64,000 bases of DNA from Halostreptopolyspora alba (GCA_003725585.1 RJMB01000003.1:62001-126000), one strand, 5' to 3'. Positions 26,871 through 36,613 are shown, numbered from the stretch's first letter. Notes: generated from the sequence alone by a model not told the origin. Made by a program: numbers and translations.

Positions 26871-27434
26871 GTGGCCACGACGAACGACCTCAAGAACGGC
26901 ACGACCCTGAAGCTCGACGGCGGCGAACTCTGGAACGTCGTAGAGTTCCAGCACGTCAAGCCCGGAAAGGGCGGTGCGTTCGTCCGCACCAAGCTGAAGA
27001 ACGTCACTTCCGGCAAGGTGGTCGACAAGACCTTCAACGCCGGCGCGAAGGTCGAGGTCGCCAATGTCGACCGGCGCGAGATGCAGTACCTGTACAACGA
27101 CGGCGAGTCCTACATCTTCATGGACACCGACACCTACGACCAGGTCGAGGTCCCGGCGAAGGTCGTCGGGAACAGCGCCGACTACCTGCTCGAGAGCGCG
27201 ACGATCACGGTGGCCATAAACGAGGGGGTCCCGCTCTACGTGGAGCTTCCGCCCGCCGTGGAGGTGGAGATCAGCGAGACCGGCCCCGGGGTGCAGGGCG
27301 ACCGTTCCACGGGCGGCACGAAGTCGGCCACGATCGAGACCGGCGCGGTCATCCAGGTGCCGCTGTTCATCACCACCGGCGAGCGCGTCAAGGTCGACAC
27401 CCGCACGGGTGACTACCTCGGCCGCGTCAACTGA
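26871..27434 (+). CDS. efp: Elongation factor P
   Basis: A 187-residue three-domain tRNA-mimic that relieves ribosome stalling at polyproline stretches. It starts at GTG 26871 after GGGAGAG. Domain I contains [33 protein letters not shown] with the tip lysine K33 in the P-G-K-G-G loop. Domains II and III follow, ending [35 protein letters not shown]. Proline-rich proteins nearby (DivIVA and the FtsZ tail) are possible clients. nusB follows 43 bp downstream. Confidence 0.97.
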   Translation: MATTNDLKNGTTLKLDGGELWNVVEFQHVKPGKGGAFVRTKLKNVTSGKVVDKTFNAGAKVEVANVDRREMQYLYNDGESYIFMDTDTYDQVEVPAKVVGNSADYLLESATITVAINEGVPLYVELPPAVEVEISETGPGVQGDRSTGGTKSATIETGAVIQVPLFITTGERVKVDTRTGDYLGRVN

Positions 27435-27477
27435 TGCCGCGTCACGCCTCGACCCCGGACAACCTGGCGGGATACAG

Positions 27478-27891
27478 ATGAGCGGCGCCCGACGCAAGGC
27501 ACGCAAGCGTGCCGTCGAAGTACTCTACGAGGCCGAGCTTCGCGGGATCTCGGTTCCGGAGGTGATCGAGCGGCGGCATGCCCAACCTCAACCGCCCATC
27601 AACGAGTTCACCGAGCGGCTCGCCACCGCGGTCGACGAGCGGCGCGAACGGACCGACGAGTTGCTCGACGAGTACGCCATCGGATGGACGCTGGAGCGGA
27701 TGCCGGTGGTCGACCGCAACATCCTGCGTATGGGGGCCTACGAGCTGCTGTGGGACGAGAACATCCCCGACGGGGTGGCGATCTCCGAGGCGGTGGCGGT
27801 GGCCAAGGAGCTGTCCACGGAGGACTCGCCGACCTTCATCAACGGCCTGCTGTCGCGGTTGATGGAGAACAAGGCGACGCTGGCCCTGTAG
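27478..27891 (+). CDS. nusB: Transcription antitermination factor NusB
   Basis: A 137-residue all-helical protein that with S10 (NusE) binds boxA RNA and supports rRNA transcription. Motifs: SGARRKARKRAVEVLYEAELRG at the N-terminus, IGWTLERMPVVDRNILRMGAYELLW in the middle and IPDGVAISEAVAVAKELSTEDSPTFINGLLSRL at the end, all typical. A GGCGGGA site lies 6 nt before ATG 27478. It is cotranscribed with efp by position. Confidence 0.95.
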   Translation: MSGARRKARKRAVEVLYEAELRGISVPEVIERRHAQPQPPINEFTERLATAVDERRERTDELLDEYAIGWTLERMPVVDRNILRMGAYELLWDENIPDGVAISEAVAVAKELSTEDSPTFINGLLSRLMENKATLAL

Positions 27892-27933
27892 GGCCGGCCC
27901 CGGTAGACGAGCCGCGCGCGAAAGGACGAGGCC

Positions 27934-28725
27934 GTGACAGACAACGCTGGTGACGTGGTGGCCGTGGACGGTCCGTCCCCCTCGGGGCCGCACAGGGCCG
28001 CCACCGTGGCGCGCACAGCCGTGGTCTGGGAATCGCTGCGCGCGGCCCTGGCCGGTCTCGCCTCGGATGATGGCCCGCTGTCGATCGTCGACGCGGGCGG
28101 CGGAACCGGAGGAGCGGCTGTCCCGCTCGCCGAGTTGGGGCATGACGTCACGGTCGTGGAGCCCAACCCCGACTCGCTGGCGGCGCTGGAGCGGCGCGCG
28201 GCCGAGGCGGGAGTGCGCGTGCGGGCGCTGCAGGGGGAGATCCGCGACCTGGCTGACCTGCTTCCCCCTGGTCGGGCGCACATGGTGCTGGTGCACAACG
28301 TGTTGGAGTATGTTGAAGCCCCGCTGGGCGCGCTGACCGACGTGGTCGGGATCACGCGTCCCGGCGGGGCCGTCAGCCTGTTGGCCGCCAACTCGGTCGC
28401 CGGTGCGCTGCACCGGGCGCTGGCCGGCCATGTCGAGGAGGCGCGCCTGCTGCTGGGGGACCCCGAAGGACGGTGGGGAGAGGGTGACCCCATGCCGCGT
28501 CGGTTCACGACCGAGCAGCTCCTCGAGCTGACCGAGGGGGCGGGGCTGACCACCCCCAGAGTCCAGGGTGTGCGGGTCTTCGCCGACCTGCTGCCCGGGC
28601 GGGTGTTCGAGACCGACCAGCACGTCGGGCAGCAGCTCGTCGAACTGGAGAAGGTGGCCGCCGAACATCCCGCGTTGTCAGGGATCGCCACCCAGCTGCA
28701 CGTCGTGGCCCACCGGCCGAGATAG
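27934..28725 (+). CDS. Class I SAM-dependent methyltransferase
   Basis: A 263-residue protein starting at GTG 27934 after a GGACGAGG site. Motif I is LSIVDAGGGTGGAAVPLAELGHDVTVVEPNPDSL, with the acidic residue at the end of strand 2 (VVEPNP). Motif IV-like sequence is AHMVLVHNVLEYVEAPLGAL, and VVGITRPGGAVSLLAAN follows. It resembles the SmtA/CmoM branch, whose known member modifies tRNA wobble uridine, but the substrate here is unknown. It lies after nusB and before dinB, an order seen in other actinomycetes. The repeat cluster begins 30 bp after its stop. Confidence 0.8.
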   Translation: MTDNAGDVVAVDGPSPSGPHRAATVARTAVVWESLRAALAGLASDDGPLSIVDAGGGTGGAAVPLAELGHDVTVVEPNPDSLAALERRAAEAGVRVRALQGEIRDLADLLPPGRAHMVLVHNVLEYVEAPLGALTDVVGITRPGGAVSLLAANSVAGALHRALAGHVEEARLLLGDPEGRWGEGDPMPRRFTTEQLLELTEGAGLTTPRVQGVRVFADLLPGRVFETDQHVGQQLVELEKVAAEHPALSGIATQLHVVAHRPR

Positions 28726-28756
28726 AGCTGGTTCTCTTGGGTCGCCTGCTCGGCTC

Positions 28757-28853
28757 GGGCACCGCCGGGGTTCTGGAGGGTCCGTAGGTGGGGAAGCGAG
28801 GAACGAGTGACCCCACCGGAGGGATCCGAAGGTTCCCGGCCTTTGGGTGCTCG
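28757..28853 (-). repeat. Interspersed repeat, copy D
   Basis: This 97-bp core is nearly identical to 28893-28989 (2-3 mismatches, 136-bp period) and is the reverse complement of the family of copy C at 16632-16758. Its hairpin pairs GGTGGGG (28787-28793) with CCCCACC (28811-28817) around a 17-nt loop containing CGAGGAACGAG. Confidence 0.75.
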
Positions 28854-28892
28854 GGCCCGGGTGAGCGGTAGCGAGCCGAGGAGACGCTGTTC

Positions 28893-28989
28893 GGGCACCG
28901 TCGGGGTTGTGGAGGGTCCGTAGGTGGGGAAGCGAGGAACGAGTGACCCCACCGGAGGGATCCGAAGGTTCCCGGCCTTTGGGTGCCCG
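28893..28989 (-). repeat. Interspersed repeat, copy E
   Basis: A tandem neighbour of copy D at 136-bp offset, with the same hairpin (28923-28929 / 28947-28953). It ends about 30 bp before the putative -10 element of dinB, so it borders that gene's promoter. Confidence 0.75.
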
Positions 28990-29020
28990 AGTCGGTGAGC
29001 CCGCGAGTCGACAAGCACTC

Positions 29021-29032
29021 CATACTGGTGCC
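29021..29032 (+). promoter_or_regulatory. -10 element, likely leaderless start of dinB
   Basis: CATACT at 29021-29026 lies 6 nt before ATG 29033. No ribosome binding site is present. No LexA (SOS) box of the GAACN4GTTC type was seen. Confidence 0.4.
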
Positions 29033-30310
29033 ATGAGCCGACGCCAGCTCGAACGCGGGGCGGTACTGCGGGGGATGGTGGGTGCGACCGGTATCGAGCC
29101 GTTCCCCGCGGGTGACGGTCACGGCGCCGATGACGACTGCCCCATCCTGCATATCGACATGGACGCGTTCTTCGCGAGTGTCGAACGGCTCCGTTGCCCC
29201 CGGACCCGTGGCCAGCCGGTGATCGTGGGTGGGACCGGACCGAGGGGCGTGGTGTATTCCGCTGACTACATCGCCCGTACCTACGGGGTGCACTCGGCGA
29301 TGCCGATGTCGCGGGCCCTGCGGCTGTGTCCCGACGCTGTGGTGTTCCCACCCGACGGGGCGGGGTACCGGCGTGTCTCGGAGGCGGTGATGGACATTCT
29401 CCGTGCCGTCACTCCCGATGTCGAGGTGCTCTCGCTGGACGAGGCGTTTCTCGACGTTTCGGGGGCGCGGCGCCGGCTGGGCGGACCGGCGCGTATCGCG
29501 GGTCTGATCCGGGCTCGGGTCCGTGAGGAGCAGGGACTCACATGCTCGGTCGGGGTCGCCCCCAGTAAGTTCGTCGCCAAGCTCGCCTCCACCCGATGCA
29601 AGCCCGACGGTGTGCTGCTCGTCCCCTCGGCGCGGGTGACCGACTTCCTGCACCCCCTGCCCGTTGGGGCGCTGTGGGGTGTGGGGCCCAAGACCGAGGA
29701 GGCGCTTCGGCGACGTGGCCTGCGTACGGTGGGCGATGTCGCGGAGGTCCCCGTCGCGACGCTGCGACACCAGCTCGGCGACTCGTTGGGGACTCATCTC
29801 GGCGCGCTGGCCCGGGGGGACGACGAACGCGGTGTCGACCCCGTTTCCGTCGATCGCAGTATCGGGGCCGAGGAGACGTTCGACACGGATGTCGCCGACG
29901 TCGAGGTGATCCACCGCGAGCTGCTGCGACTGTCGGAGAGGGTGGCCCGCCGGCTTCGTGACAGCGGTCAGCTGGGCCGCACCATAGTGGTGAAGCTGCG
30001 CAGGGCGGACTTCAGTACGATCACCCGGTCGTGCACTCTCGCCGAGCACACCGACGTCGCGCGGGATATCAATAGTGAGGCTCGGGGGCTCTACGACGCG
30101 GCGGGGATGCACCACGAGCGGTTGCGGCTGGTGGGGGTACGGGTGGAAGGGCTGGCCGATTCCACGGAGGTACACCACCAACTCGCCCTGGACGAGCCGG
30201 AGGCCGGATGGCGTGAGGCGGAGCGGGCGATCGACCGGGTCGCCCGAAGGTTCGGGGACGATGTGGTTCGGCCGGCGACGCTTGCCCAGCGTGAGGAGAA
30301 TGACGGCTGA
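29033..30310 (+). CDS. dinB: DNA polymerase IV (Y family)
   Basis: A 425-residue error-prone translesion polymerase. Catalytic motifs: ILHIDMDAFFASVERL (first aspartates) and EVLSLDEAFLDVSGARR (D and E of the palm). VVYSADYIARTYGVHSAMPMSRALRL is the fingers motif, where family members often have YEAR instead of YIAR. Then LTCSVGVAPSKFVAKLAS and the thumb LWGVGPKTEEALRRRGLRTVGDVAEV. The little-finger domain occupies about 260-400. No C-terminal QLxLF-type beta-clamp motif is obvious; the end reads ATLAQREENDG. Start ATG 29033 gives a short extra N-terminal segment before the palm. Confidence 0.93.
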   Translation: MSRRQLERGAVLRGMVGATGIEPFPAGDGHGADDDCPILHIDMDAFFASVERLRCPRTRGQPVIVGGTGPRGVVYSADYIARTYGVHSAMPMSRALRLCPDAVVFPPDGAGYRRVSEAVMDILRAVTPDVEVLSLDEAFLDVSGARRRLGGPARIAGLIRARVREEQGLTCSVGVAPSKFVAKLASTRCKPDGVLLVPSARVTDFLHPLPVGALWGVGPKTEEALRRRGLRTVGDVAEVPVATLRHQLGDSLGTHLGALARGDDERGVDPVSVDRSIGAEETFDTDVADVEVIHRELLRLSERVARRLRDSGQLGRTIVVKLRRADFSTITRSCTLAEHTDVARDINSEARGLYDAAGMHHERLRLVGVRVEGLADSTEVHHQLALDEPEAGWREAERAIDRVARRFGDDVVRPATLAQREENDG

Positions 30311-30510
30311 ATCGGGGGCGTCCCGTGGCAACTTTCGGAGGGTCTGGTGCGTTACACAGGGAGGAGCCAGGGCGCTGTGGGTCCTCCCCGGAGGGCGGCG
30401 CCGTTGGTCAGGCCGGGTGAGCGGATGGAAGAGGGACGAGAGAACCGGTGTTTCTATTCGACGGTGAGGGTAATGTGGGCCGTGGGGCCCGGCTCCAGGC
30501 GCGACTATTC

Positions 30511-30540
30511 TTTTCAGTAAGCGCTAGAACACCGTATTCT
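30511..30540 (+). promoter_or_regulatory. Promoter upstream of the DUF3040 gene
   Basis: TTTTCA (30511-30516), an 18-bp spacer and TATTCT (30535-30540) lie in a distinctly AT-rich stretch about 70 bp before GTG 30611. The rest of the 300-bp gap (30311-30610) shows no gene. Confidence 0.4.
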
Positions 30541-30610
30541 GGGAATATCACAGACCAAAAGATCGTTCAGTACCCGTTGCCCCAATCGGGGACTGTCATT
30601 GGGAGGCGCC

Positions 30611-30991
30611 GTGCCGCTCTCTGAACACGAGCAGCGTATGCTCGACCAGATCGAGCGGGAGCTGTATGCCGAGGACCCCAAGTTCGCCAACACCGTTCGT
30701 GAGACGAACCCGGCGGTCCACTACAAGCGCTGGATCCTCAAGGCATCCATCGGCTTCGTCGTTGGTGTCGCCCTGCTCATGGGTGGCGTCATCGCCCAGC
30801 AGATTCTGATCGGCGTCGCGGGGTTCATCGTGATGCTGGCCTGCACCCTCTGGGGGATGTCCGGCTACCGGAGGGTGGCGAGCGGTGGCGCGGCAGCCAG
30901 CGCCGCTCCCAAGACCCAGCGTCGCCAGCGTCCCGGTGTCATGGAGCGTTTCGAGGAACGCTGGCGCCGTCGCCAGGAGGGCGACCAGTAG
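30611..30991 (+). CDS. DUF3040 membrane protein
   Basis: A 126-residue protein starting at GTG 30611 after GGGAGG. VPLSEHEQRMLDQIERELYAEDPKFANTV is the DUF3040 N-terminal signature. Two adjacent transmembrane segments follow (about 42-60 and 65-83: ASIGFVVGVALLMGGVIA and LIGVAGFIVMLACTLWGM), then a basic tail (QRRQRPGVMERFEERWRRRQ). The family is confined to actinobacteria and has no known role. Placement beside dinB and the dcw cluster is common. Confidence 0.85.
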   Translation: MPLSEHEQRMLDQIERELYAEDPKFANTVRETNPAVHYKRWILKASIGFVVGVALLMGGVIAQQILIGVAGFIVMLACTLWGMSGYRRVASGGAAASAAPKTQRRQRPGVMERFEERWRRRQEGDQ

Positions 30992-31010
30992 TACGCTCTC
31001 GGCGCGGTCC

Positions 31011-31082
31011 CGCACAACTACGAGGCAGTGGCGAGCGAGTGGTCCCTGACCAGGGGCCGCGCGCTCGCCACTGTGTTGTGCG
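31011..31082. terminator. Long nested hairpin between convergent genes
   Basis: CGCACAAC (31011-31018) pairs with GTTGTGCG (31075-31082). Inside, CAGTGGCGAGCG (31026-31037) pairs perfectly with CGCTCGCCACTG (31062-31073), and the loop holds a further GGTCCCTG/CAGGGGCC helix. It lies between the rightward DUF3040 gene and the leftward tgpA-like gene, so it can act as a bidirectional terminator. Confidence 0.6.
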
Positions 31083-31169
31083 CGGGTAAGTGGATGGGTC
31101 GCGGCGCGTGTCGAGTCCCGTGACCGGCCGCGGCCAACTGTGGGCCGCTCCGGGGGCACCGAGGTCTCG

Positions 31170-33506
31170 CTAACGCGTGGTCCCTCCGCTCGTGTGACGT
31201 TGTGGGGGCCGCGGCAGGCGCAGCAGCGACCGTGGGGCGAGGACCGCGAGGATCCGGCGTGGGCGGGGGAGCGAGGTGCGCAGTCCGGCCCGGACCGTGG
31301 CCAGGTCCGCGGCGAGCGTGCGGCCGACCTGCGGGACCGGTGCGTACCGGGCGCTTTCCTCCGCCAGCGCAACGCGCCACAGCGCCTCCAGGGCCGCCCC
31401 GTCCAGCTCGTGGTCCGCGGCCAGCCGGTCGGCCAGCGCACGCGGGCTCTCGGCGGGGTCGCGCGGCAGCCCCATGTCCACCAGGTCGTCGCGCAGCTCG
31501 GTGAACGCGGCCCGCGCACGGTCGGGCGCCGCGGACACCGACGCCGAAACAACCGCGAGTCGGGCTCGTCGTACGGCGGCGCGGACCAGGGCGGGGGCCG
31601 ACAGCAGAGCCAGGATCACCAGCGCCAGCGGCCACGCCACGGAACTCCGGGTGCCTCCCGTGCCATCGGAGCCGGAGTCGCCCGCGTCGTCGGCCCCGTC
31701 CGTGACGTCTGGCTCGCTCTCCTCACTGGCCTCCGGTGTGGGTGAGCCCTCCGGGGGCGGCTCACCGGCCGCGTCGCCGGTGCCGGGGGTCTCGTCGGGG
31801 GCGGCACCGTCGGGCCGGGCCGGCGCGGTGTACTCCGGCACGGTGGCACTGCCCTGTCCCTCGGCGGAGGACGGTGTCGGCTCGAACCGCAGCCAGCCCT
31901 GCCCCTCGAAGTACAGCTCCGGCCACGCGTGCGCGTCGGACTCCGTGACCCGCCACGTGTCGCCGGAGACGTGTTCCCCCGAGGTGTAGCCGACGGCGAC
32001 GCGGGCCGGGATCCCGGCCTGGCGCGCCATGACGGTCATGGCGGCGGCGAACTGTTCACAGAAGCCGACGCGGCTTTCGAGGAGGAAGTGCGACAGCGGA
32101 TCCGCACCGTCCGGGATGGGGGGTGGCCGCAGGTCGTACTCGAACCGGCCATCGGAGGTGAACCACTCCTGCAACGCCACCGCGCGCTCGTGGGGGGTGT
32201 CGGAGTCGGCGATGACGGAGCTGGTCGTCTCGGCCACGCTCGGGCTGGTGTCGTCGGGGACGTCGAGGAACCGGTCGTCGACCCCGGCTCCGCCTGACGG
32301 GGTGTCGGCGACCTCACCCGGGGCGGGATCGGGCCGTTCGCTCGTCACCACGTAGTTCGTCTCTCTGGTGGTGCCGCGCGTGCTGAAGATCATGAGGCTG
32401 TCGGGATCGGCGAACCAGTCGCCGGCGACCTCGATCTCGCGTGGCGCGTAGGGCGCGGGCAAAAAGTCGGTGACGCGTGCTCGGTCGGCCAGCGTGATCT
32501 CGGTGGTGACCCGTTCGCCCGTCTGGTTCCCGGGGGCTGGTGGGAGCGGTGAGGTGGAGGTGACCCGGTTGTCCGGCGATGTGGTCAGCGACGACATGGT
32601 CCAGCTCTCGCCGTCGAACTCGTCGAGCACGTACGTGCGCAGATAGCCCGGCTGGGACGCCGAGGTCCGGTACTCCAGAACCTCCCGGTCGCTCGGGGAC
32701 GACAGGTCGCGCCGGAGCGAGACCATCGGGTGGGTGGTGGTCACGGTCTGCCCACCGAGCCGCACCCCCTCGGCCAGGTCGTGGATCGCACTGCTGGACA
32801 GGTGGGGAGTGGCCAGCGGGACCAGCAGGGCGAGCGCGAGAGCGGTCGCCGAGACGCCCGTCGCCACCAGCGCGTGCCGGGTGGCCCCCAGAATGACCGT
32901 TACGCCGAACGCGGGGCCGCGCCGCGGCCCCCAGTCGGTCGCGCGGCCGAAGGTGTCGACCGCGAGCAGCGCCAGGTAACCGGCGGCCGCCAGGCCCACC
33001 CGGAGCGGGTCGATGCCGTGCTCCGCGACGGCGAGTGGCGCGAGCAGTGGGCCGGCGAGGGGCAGCGCGGTGAGCGCTGGCGCTCGCACGGTCACCGCGA
33101 GGAAGTCGGTCACGATCGCGACCAGGCCGAAGGCGATCGTGAGGATGACGGACACCTCGGCCCGCGGGGCGAGCGGCGCGGGCTCCCCCTCCATCCGTGC
33201 CCGGCCGTCATCGATGAGCGACAGCAGGGCCTCCACCGACTCGGGCGTGGGCACGAACCCGGCCAGCGCGTGGGAGGACGTGAACATCGCCGTGATCGCG
33301 CACGCGGTGACCACGGCCTGGGTCAGCGGAAGCAACGCCTGGGTCAGGGGGCTCGCCCGGTGGACGGCGCCGGACACGACCACCGCGACCACCACGGTGG
33401 TCGGGGCGATCCACCACTCCGTTCCGGAGAGGAGCGGGGAGAGGGCCGGCAGGGTGCACACCACCGCCACGGCCGCGAGCGACGGCAGGGCCAGGCCCGG
33501 CTTCAC
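31170..33506 (-). CDS. TgpA-like membrane transglutaminase
   Basis: A 778-residue protein starting at GTG 33506. Several N-terminal transmembrane helices (about 1-230) precede an extracytoplasmic DUF3488-type region and a transglutaminase-like core: C483 in SRVGFCEQFAAAMTVMARQAGIPARVAVGY and H526 in WRVTESDAHAWPELYFEGQGWLRFEPTP, where Glu stands at the usual acidic position. A Pro/Glu/Asp-rich linker, one more transmembrane segment (SVAWPLALVILALLSAPALV) and a cytoplasmic tail follow. Its GTG overlaps the DUF58 stop (GTGA). MoxR-DUF58-TgpA operons are linked to envelope functions; the substrate is unknown. Confidence 0.88.
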   Translation of the reverse strand: MKPGLALPSLAAVAVVCTLPALSPLLSGTEWWIAPTTVVVAVVVSGAVHRASPLTQALLPLTQAVVTACAITAMFTSSHALAGFVPTPESVEALLSLIDDGRARMEGEPAPLAPRAEVSVILTIAFGLVAIVTDFLAVTVRAPALTALPLAGPLLAPLAVAEHGIDPLRVGLAAAGYLALLAVDTFGRATDWGPRRGPAFGVTVILGATRHALVATGVSATALALALLVPLATPHLSSSAIHDLAEGVRLGGQTVTTTHPMVSLRRDLSSPSDREVLEYRTSASQPGYLRTYVLDEFDGESWTMSSLTTSPDNRVTSTSPLPPAPGNQTGERVTTEITLADRARVTDFLPAPYAPREIEVAGDWFADPDSLMIFSTRGTTRETNYVVTSERPDPAPGEVADTPSGGAGVDDRFLDVPDDTSPSVAETTSSVIADSDTPHERAVALQEWFTSDGRFEYDLRPPPIPDGADPLSHFLLESRVGFCEQFAAAMTVMARQAGIPARVAVGYTSGEHVSGDTWRVTESDAHAWPELYFEGQGWLRFEPTPSSAEGQGSATVPEYTAPARPDGAAPDETPGTGDAAGEPPPEGSPTPEASEESEPDVTDGADDAGDSGSDGTGGTRSSVAWPLALVILALLSAPALVRAAVRRARLAVVSASVSAAPDRARAAFTELRDDLVDMGLPRDPAESPRALADRLAADHELDGAALEALWRVALAEESARYAPVPQVGRTLAADLATVRAGLRTSLPRPRRILAVLAPRSLLRLPRPPQRHTSGGTTR

Positions 33507-34747
33507 GTGTCACCTCCCCGGGATCCGGGACGTGCCGGCGGGTGCGGCCACGTCCGTGCCAACTCGTGCGCCGAGTCGACCCGCAGGACCGTCCATCCCG
33601 CGCTGACCAACGCCTGTTCGCTTCGCCTCGGGGCGTCCTGGCCGGGCCAGGCGGCCAGATCGCACAGGACCGCGACGTGGGCGCGTCCGCTCGTTTCGCG
33701 TGCCCGCACGAGCGTGGCGGTGTCGGCGTCGTCCAGCGCGCCGAGCACGGCCACGAACATCCCGCGTCCGGACGTCGCGGAGGCGGCCAGGTCCGGTACC
33801 CCGCCGCTGAGCGGGGTGGCCGTTGGGTTACCCTTCCCCGGCGGCACCGGCCGTACCAGAGCGAGGGCGTCGAGGATCGCCCGCTCGGGGCCGTTGGCGA
33901 TCTCCCCGTCAGCGGTGGTGGACACCCCTACCTCGTGGCCACGCTCGCGCAGGTGCAACGCGATCGACGCGGCCGCGCTGACGCAGACCTCCACCGACGA
34001 GTCCGGGCCGACGCCGGCGTGCGCCGTGGTGCGCGTGTCCAGCAGGATCTCGCTGCGGTCGCGCGAGCGGGGCTCCTCGCGGCGCACCATGAGCTGGCCG
34101 TGGCGGGCCGTGGAGCGCCAGTGCACCCTACGCGGGTCGTCACCGTGGCGGTACTCGCGGGGGATGACGTCGTCCTCGCCGGATCCGGCCACGGGATGGC
34201 TGGTTGCGGCTCCCCCCGTCAACGGTGACTCCGGTAATGCCACCACAGACGGTGTCACCAGCAGAGAGACGGAAGAACCCAGCGTGCGGGGTAGCCGGAC
34301 GCAGCCCAGCGGGTCGGTGAACCACAGCCGCAGCGGGCCGATTCGGAAGTGGCCCCGCATCTGGGGGCGCAGACGGTAACCGAGGTCCCGCACGTCTCGC
34401 GGGCCCAGGTATCCCACGGTGAACCTGGGCTCCTGGCCCAGGATGACGGGCAACGAGTCCGCTCCCAGCAGGCCACCGATGGGCAGCACCCGCGAGGAGT
34501 TGGTGAGCTGGAGGAGCATGCGGGCCTCGGTGCCCACGGGAACCCGCGACGGCCGCAACGCACGGGTGTGCGCGACGCGTCGGGGCGTCCCCGTGACCGT
34601 CAGCAGCCCAAGAAGCGGGATCGCGAACGCGAGCGTGCCCAGGACGACGAAGTCGCGCTGACCGAGCTGGTACCCGGTCGCGACCGTGGCCGCCCCGAAC
34701 AGGACCAGGCCCAAGCCCCGAAGGGTGAGGACGCGAAGGGGGTTCAC
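33503..34747 (-). CDS. DUF58-domain membrane protein
   Basis: A 414-residue protein. Two N-terminal transmembrane segments (about 10-50) are followed by a beta-rich region and the DUF58 core DVIPREYRHGDDPRRVHWRSTARHGQLMVRREEPRSRDRSEILLDTRTT. The hallmark REYxxGDDxRxxxWxxxAR block is complete. The remainder resembles a von Willebrand A-like fold. These proteins accompany MoxR ATPases, which may remodel them. It lies 18 bp after the MoxR gene and overlaps tgpA by 4 bp, so the three form one operon. Confidence 0.9.
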   Translation of the reverse strand: MNPLRVLTLRGLGLVLFGAATVATGYQLGQRDFVVLGTLAFAIPLLGLLTVTGTPRRVAHTRALRPSRVPVGTEARMLLQLTNSSRVLPIGGLLGADSLPVILGQEPRFTVGYLGPRDVRDLGYRLRPQMRGHFRIGPLRLWFTDPLGCVRLPRTLGSSVSLLVTPSVVALPESPLTGGAATSHPVAGSGEDDVIPREYRHGDDPRRVHWRSTARHGQLMVRREEPRSRDRSEILLDTRTTAHAGVGPDSSVEVCVSAAASIALHLRERGHEVGVSTTADGEIANGPERAILDALALVRPVPPGKGNPTATPLSGGVPDLAASATSGRGMFVAVLGALDDADTATLVRARETSGRAHVAVLCDLAAWPGQDAPRRSEQALVSAGWTVLRVDSAHELARTWPHPPARPGSRGGDT

Positions 34748-34765
34748 CTGGACTCCCCGGACTGC

Positions 34766-35758
<993 letters not shown>

Positions 35759-35950
35759 GTGCCCGCCTCTTCTCACCGCGTCTGAGCCAACGGGTCTGAG
35801 GCTAGGGCCAAACCGGTGGAATGCAAACCAAAGCGCACCGTCGCGTGGGATCGGCGACGCCGAGGATGGCCTGGCGCGTGGGGTCCTGGCGCGTGCGCCA
35901 CGGCCGGCGGGGGACACCGAACCGCGCTCCGCCACCGCCCCCGTCGTGAA

Positions 35951-35971
35951 CCGTGAATCCTTCGTTCACGG
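35951..35971. promoter_or_regulatory. Inverted repeat in the moxR/mraZ divergent gap
   Basis: CCGTGAA-N7-TTCACGG, 7-bp perfect arms, ends 26 bp before the mraZ -35 element. An extra CGTGAA copy lies directly upstream (35945-35950). Possible operator for an unidentified regulator of either gene. The rest of the 35759-36078 gap shows no gene. Confidence 0.35.
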
Positions 35972-35996
35972 GGGGTGTGGGGGCGCGTTGGTTCTG

Positions 35997-36024
35997 TTGA
36001 CCGTGGGGAGGAGTGGAGTACAGT
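35997..36024 (+). promoter_or_regulatory. mraZ (dcw) promoter
   Basis: TTGACC (35997-36002), a 16-bp spacer and TACAGT (36019-36024) form a good sigma-70-type promoter 55 bp upstream of mraZ. MraZ-type boxes overlap it. Confidence 0.6.
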
Positions 36025-36038
36025 GGAGCATTGTGGAG
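36004..36038 (+). promoter_or_regulatory. MraZ operator: four TGGRG boxes at 10-bp spacing
   Basis: TGGGG at 36004, then TGGAG at 36014, 36024 and 36034, each separated by 5 nt, give exactly one box per helical turn. This is the known arrangement of MraZ binding sites (TGGGN repeats with 5-nt spacers). The boxes cover the promoter spacer and the transcript start, so MraZ should repress its own operon. Confidence 0.75.
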
Positions 36039-36078
36039 GAGGAGACTGCTCCACGACCGGGGGCTTGGAGGTGGGCCG

Positions 36079-36510
36079 ATGTTTCTCGGGACCCACGCAC
36101 CACGCCTCGACCAGAAGGGACGGCTGTTCCTTCCGGCGAAGTACCGCGACGAACTGTCGGGGGGGCTGGTGATCACGAAGGGTCAGGAGCGCTGCCTCTA
36201 CGTTTTTCCTATGGAGGAGTTCCAGCGCATCACGGACGCCCTTCGTTCGGCCCCGGTCACAGCCAAGTCGGCTCGCGACTACAGCCGTGTTCTCTTCGCC
36301 AGCGCGTCTGACGAGGTCCCCGACAAACAGGGTCGGATCACCATCCCGCCGGGATTGCGCGAGTACGCGGGACTCGAACGGGACTGCGTGGTCATTGGGG
36401 CGAACACGCGACTGGAGATCTGGGCCGCGCACGCCTGGGCCGACTACGAGGCCGAGCAGGATCAGGCATTCGCGGATCTCTCGGAGGAGGTGTTGCCGGG
36501 GGTGTTGTGA
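36079..36510 (+). CDS. mraZ: Transcriptional regulator MraZ
   Basis: A 143-residue protein, the first gene of the dcw cluster. It has the two AbrB-like half-domains of MraZ, each with a DxxGR motif: [25 protein letters not shown] and [22 protein letters not shown]. MraZ forms rings and binds tandem TGGGN boxes upstream of its own gene; such boxes are present at 36004-36038. A GGAGG site lies 8 nt before ATG 36079; the in-frame start at 36013 would begin inside the operator. Confidence 0.95.
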   Translation: MFLGTHAPRLDQKGRLFLPAKYRDELSGGLVITKGQERCLYVFPMEEFQRITDALRSAPVTAKSARDYSRVLFASASDEVPDKQGRITIPPGLREYAGLERDCVVIGANTRLEIWAAHAWADYEAEQDQAFADLSEEVLPGVL

Positions 36511-36613
36511 CTTCGCGAGATCGCGGCCGGCCCCGGTGCCCGGCGCGGCGAATCGCGATCACCACCGTCTATCCCTGTCTGGTTTGGGTCTTCAGGCGCG
36601 GTCGGGGCGTTAG

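Noticed and set aside
25530-27506. A 658-residue minus-strand frame
   Set aside because: It spans the antisense of aroB, efp and the start of nusB; no domain is visible.
27738-29351. Minus-strand frames of 400-537 residues over the repeat cluster
   Set aside because: They are antisense to the methyltransferase and dinB, and the SLVPRFPTYGPSRTP-like stretches are translations of the interspersed repeat, not a protein family.
30311-30510. A possible tRNA or small gene between dinB and the DUF3040 gene
   Set aside because: No T-loop (GTTCRA) or acceptor-stem pairing was found, and no frame has good codon usage.
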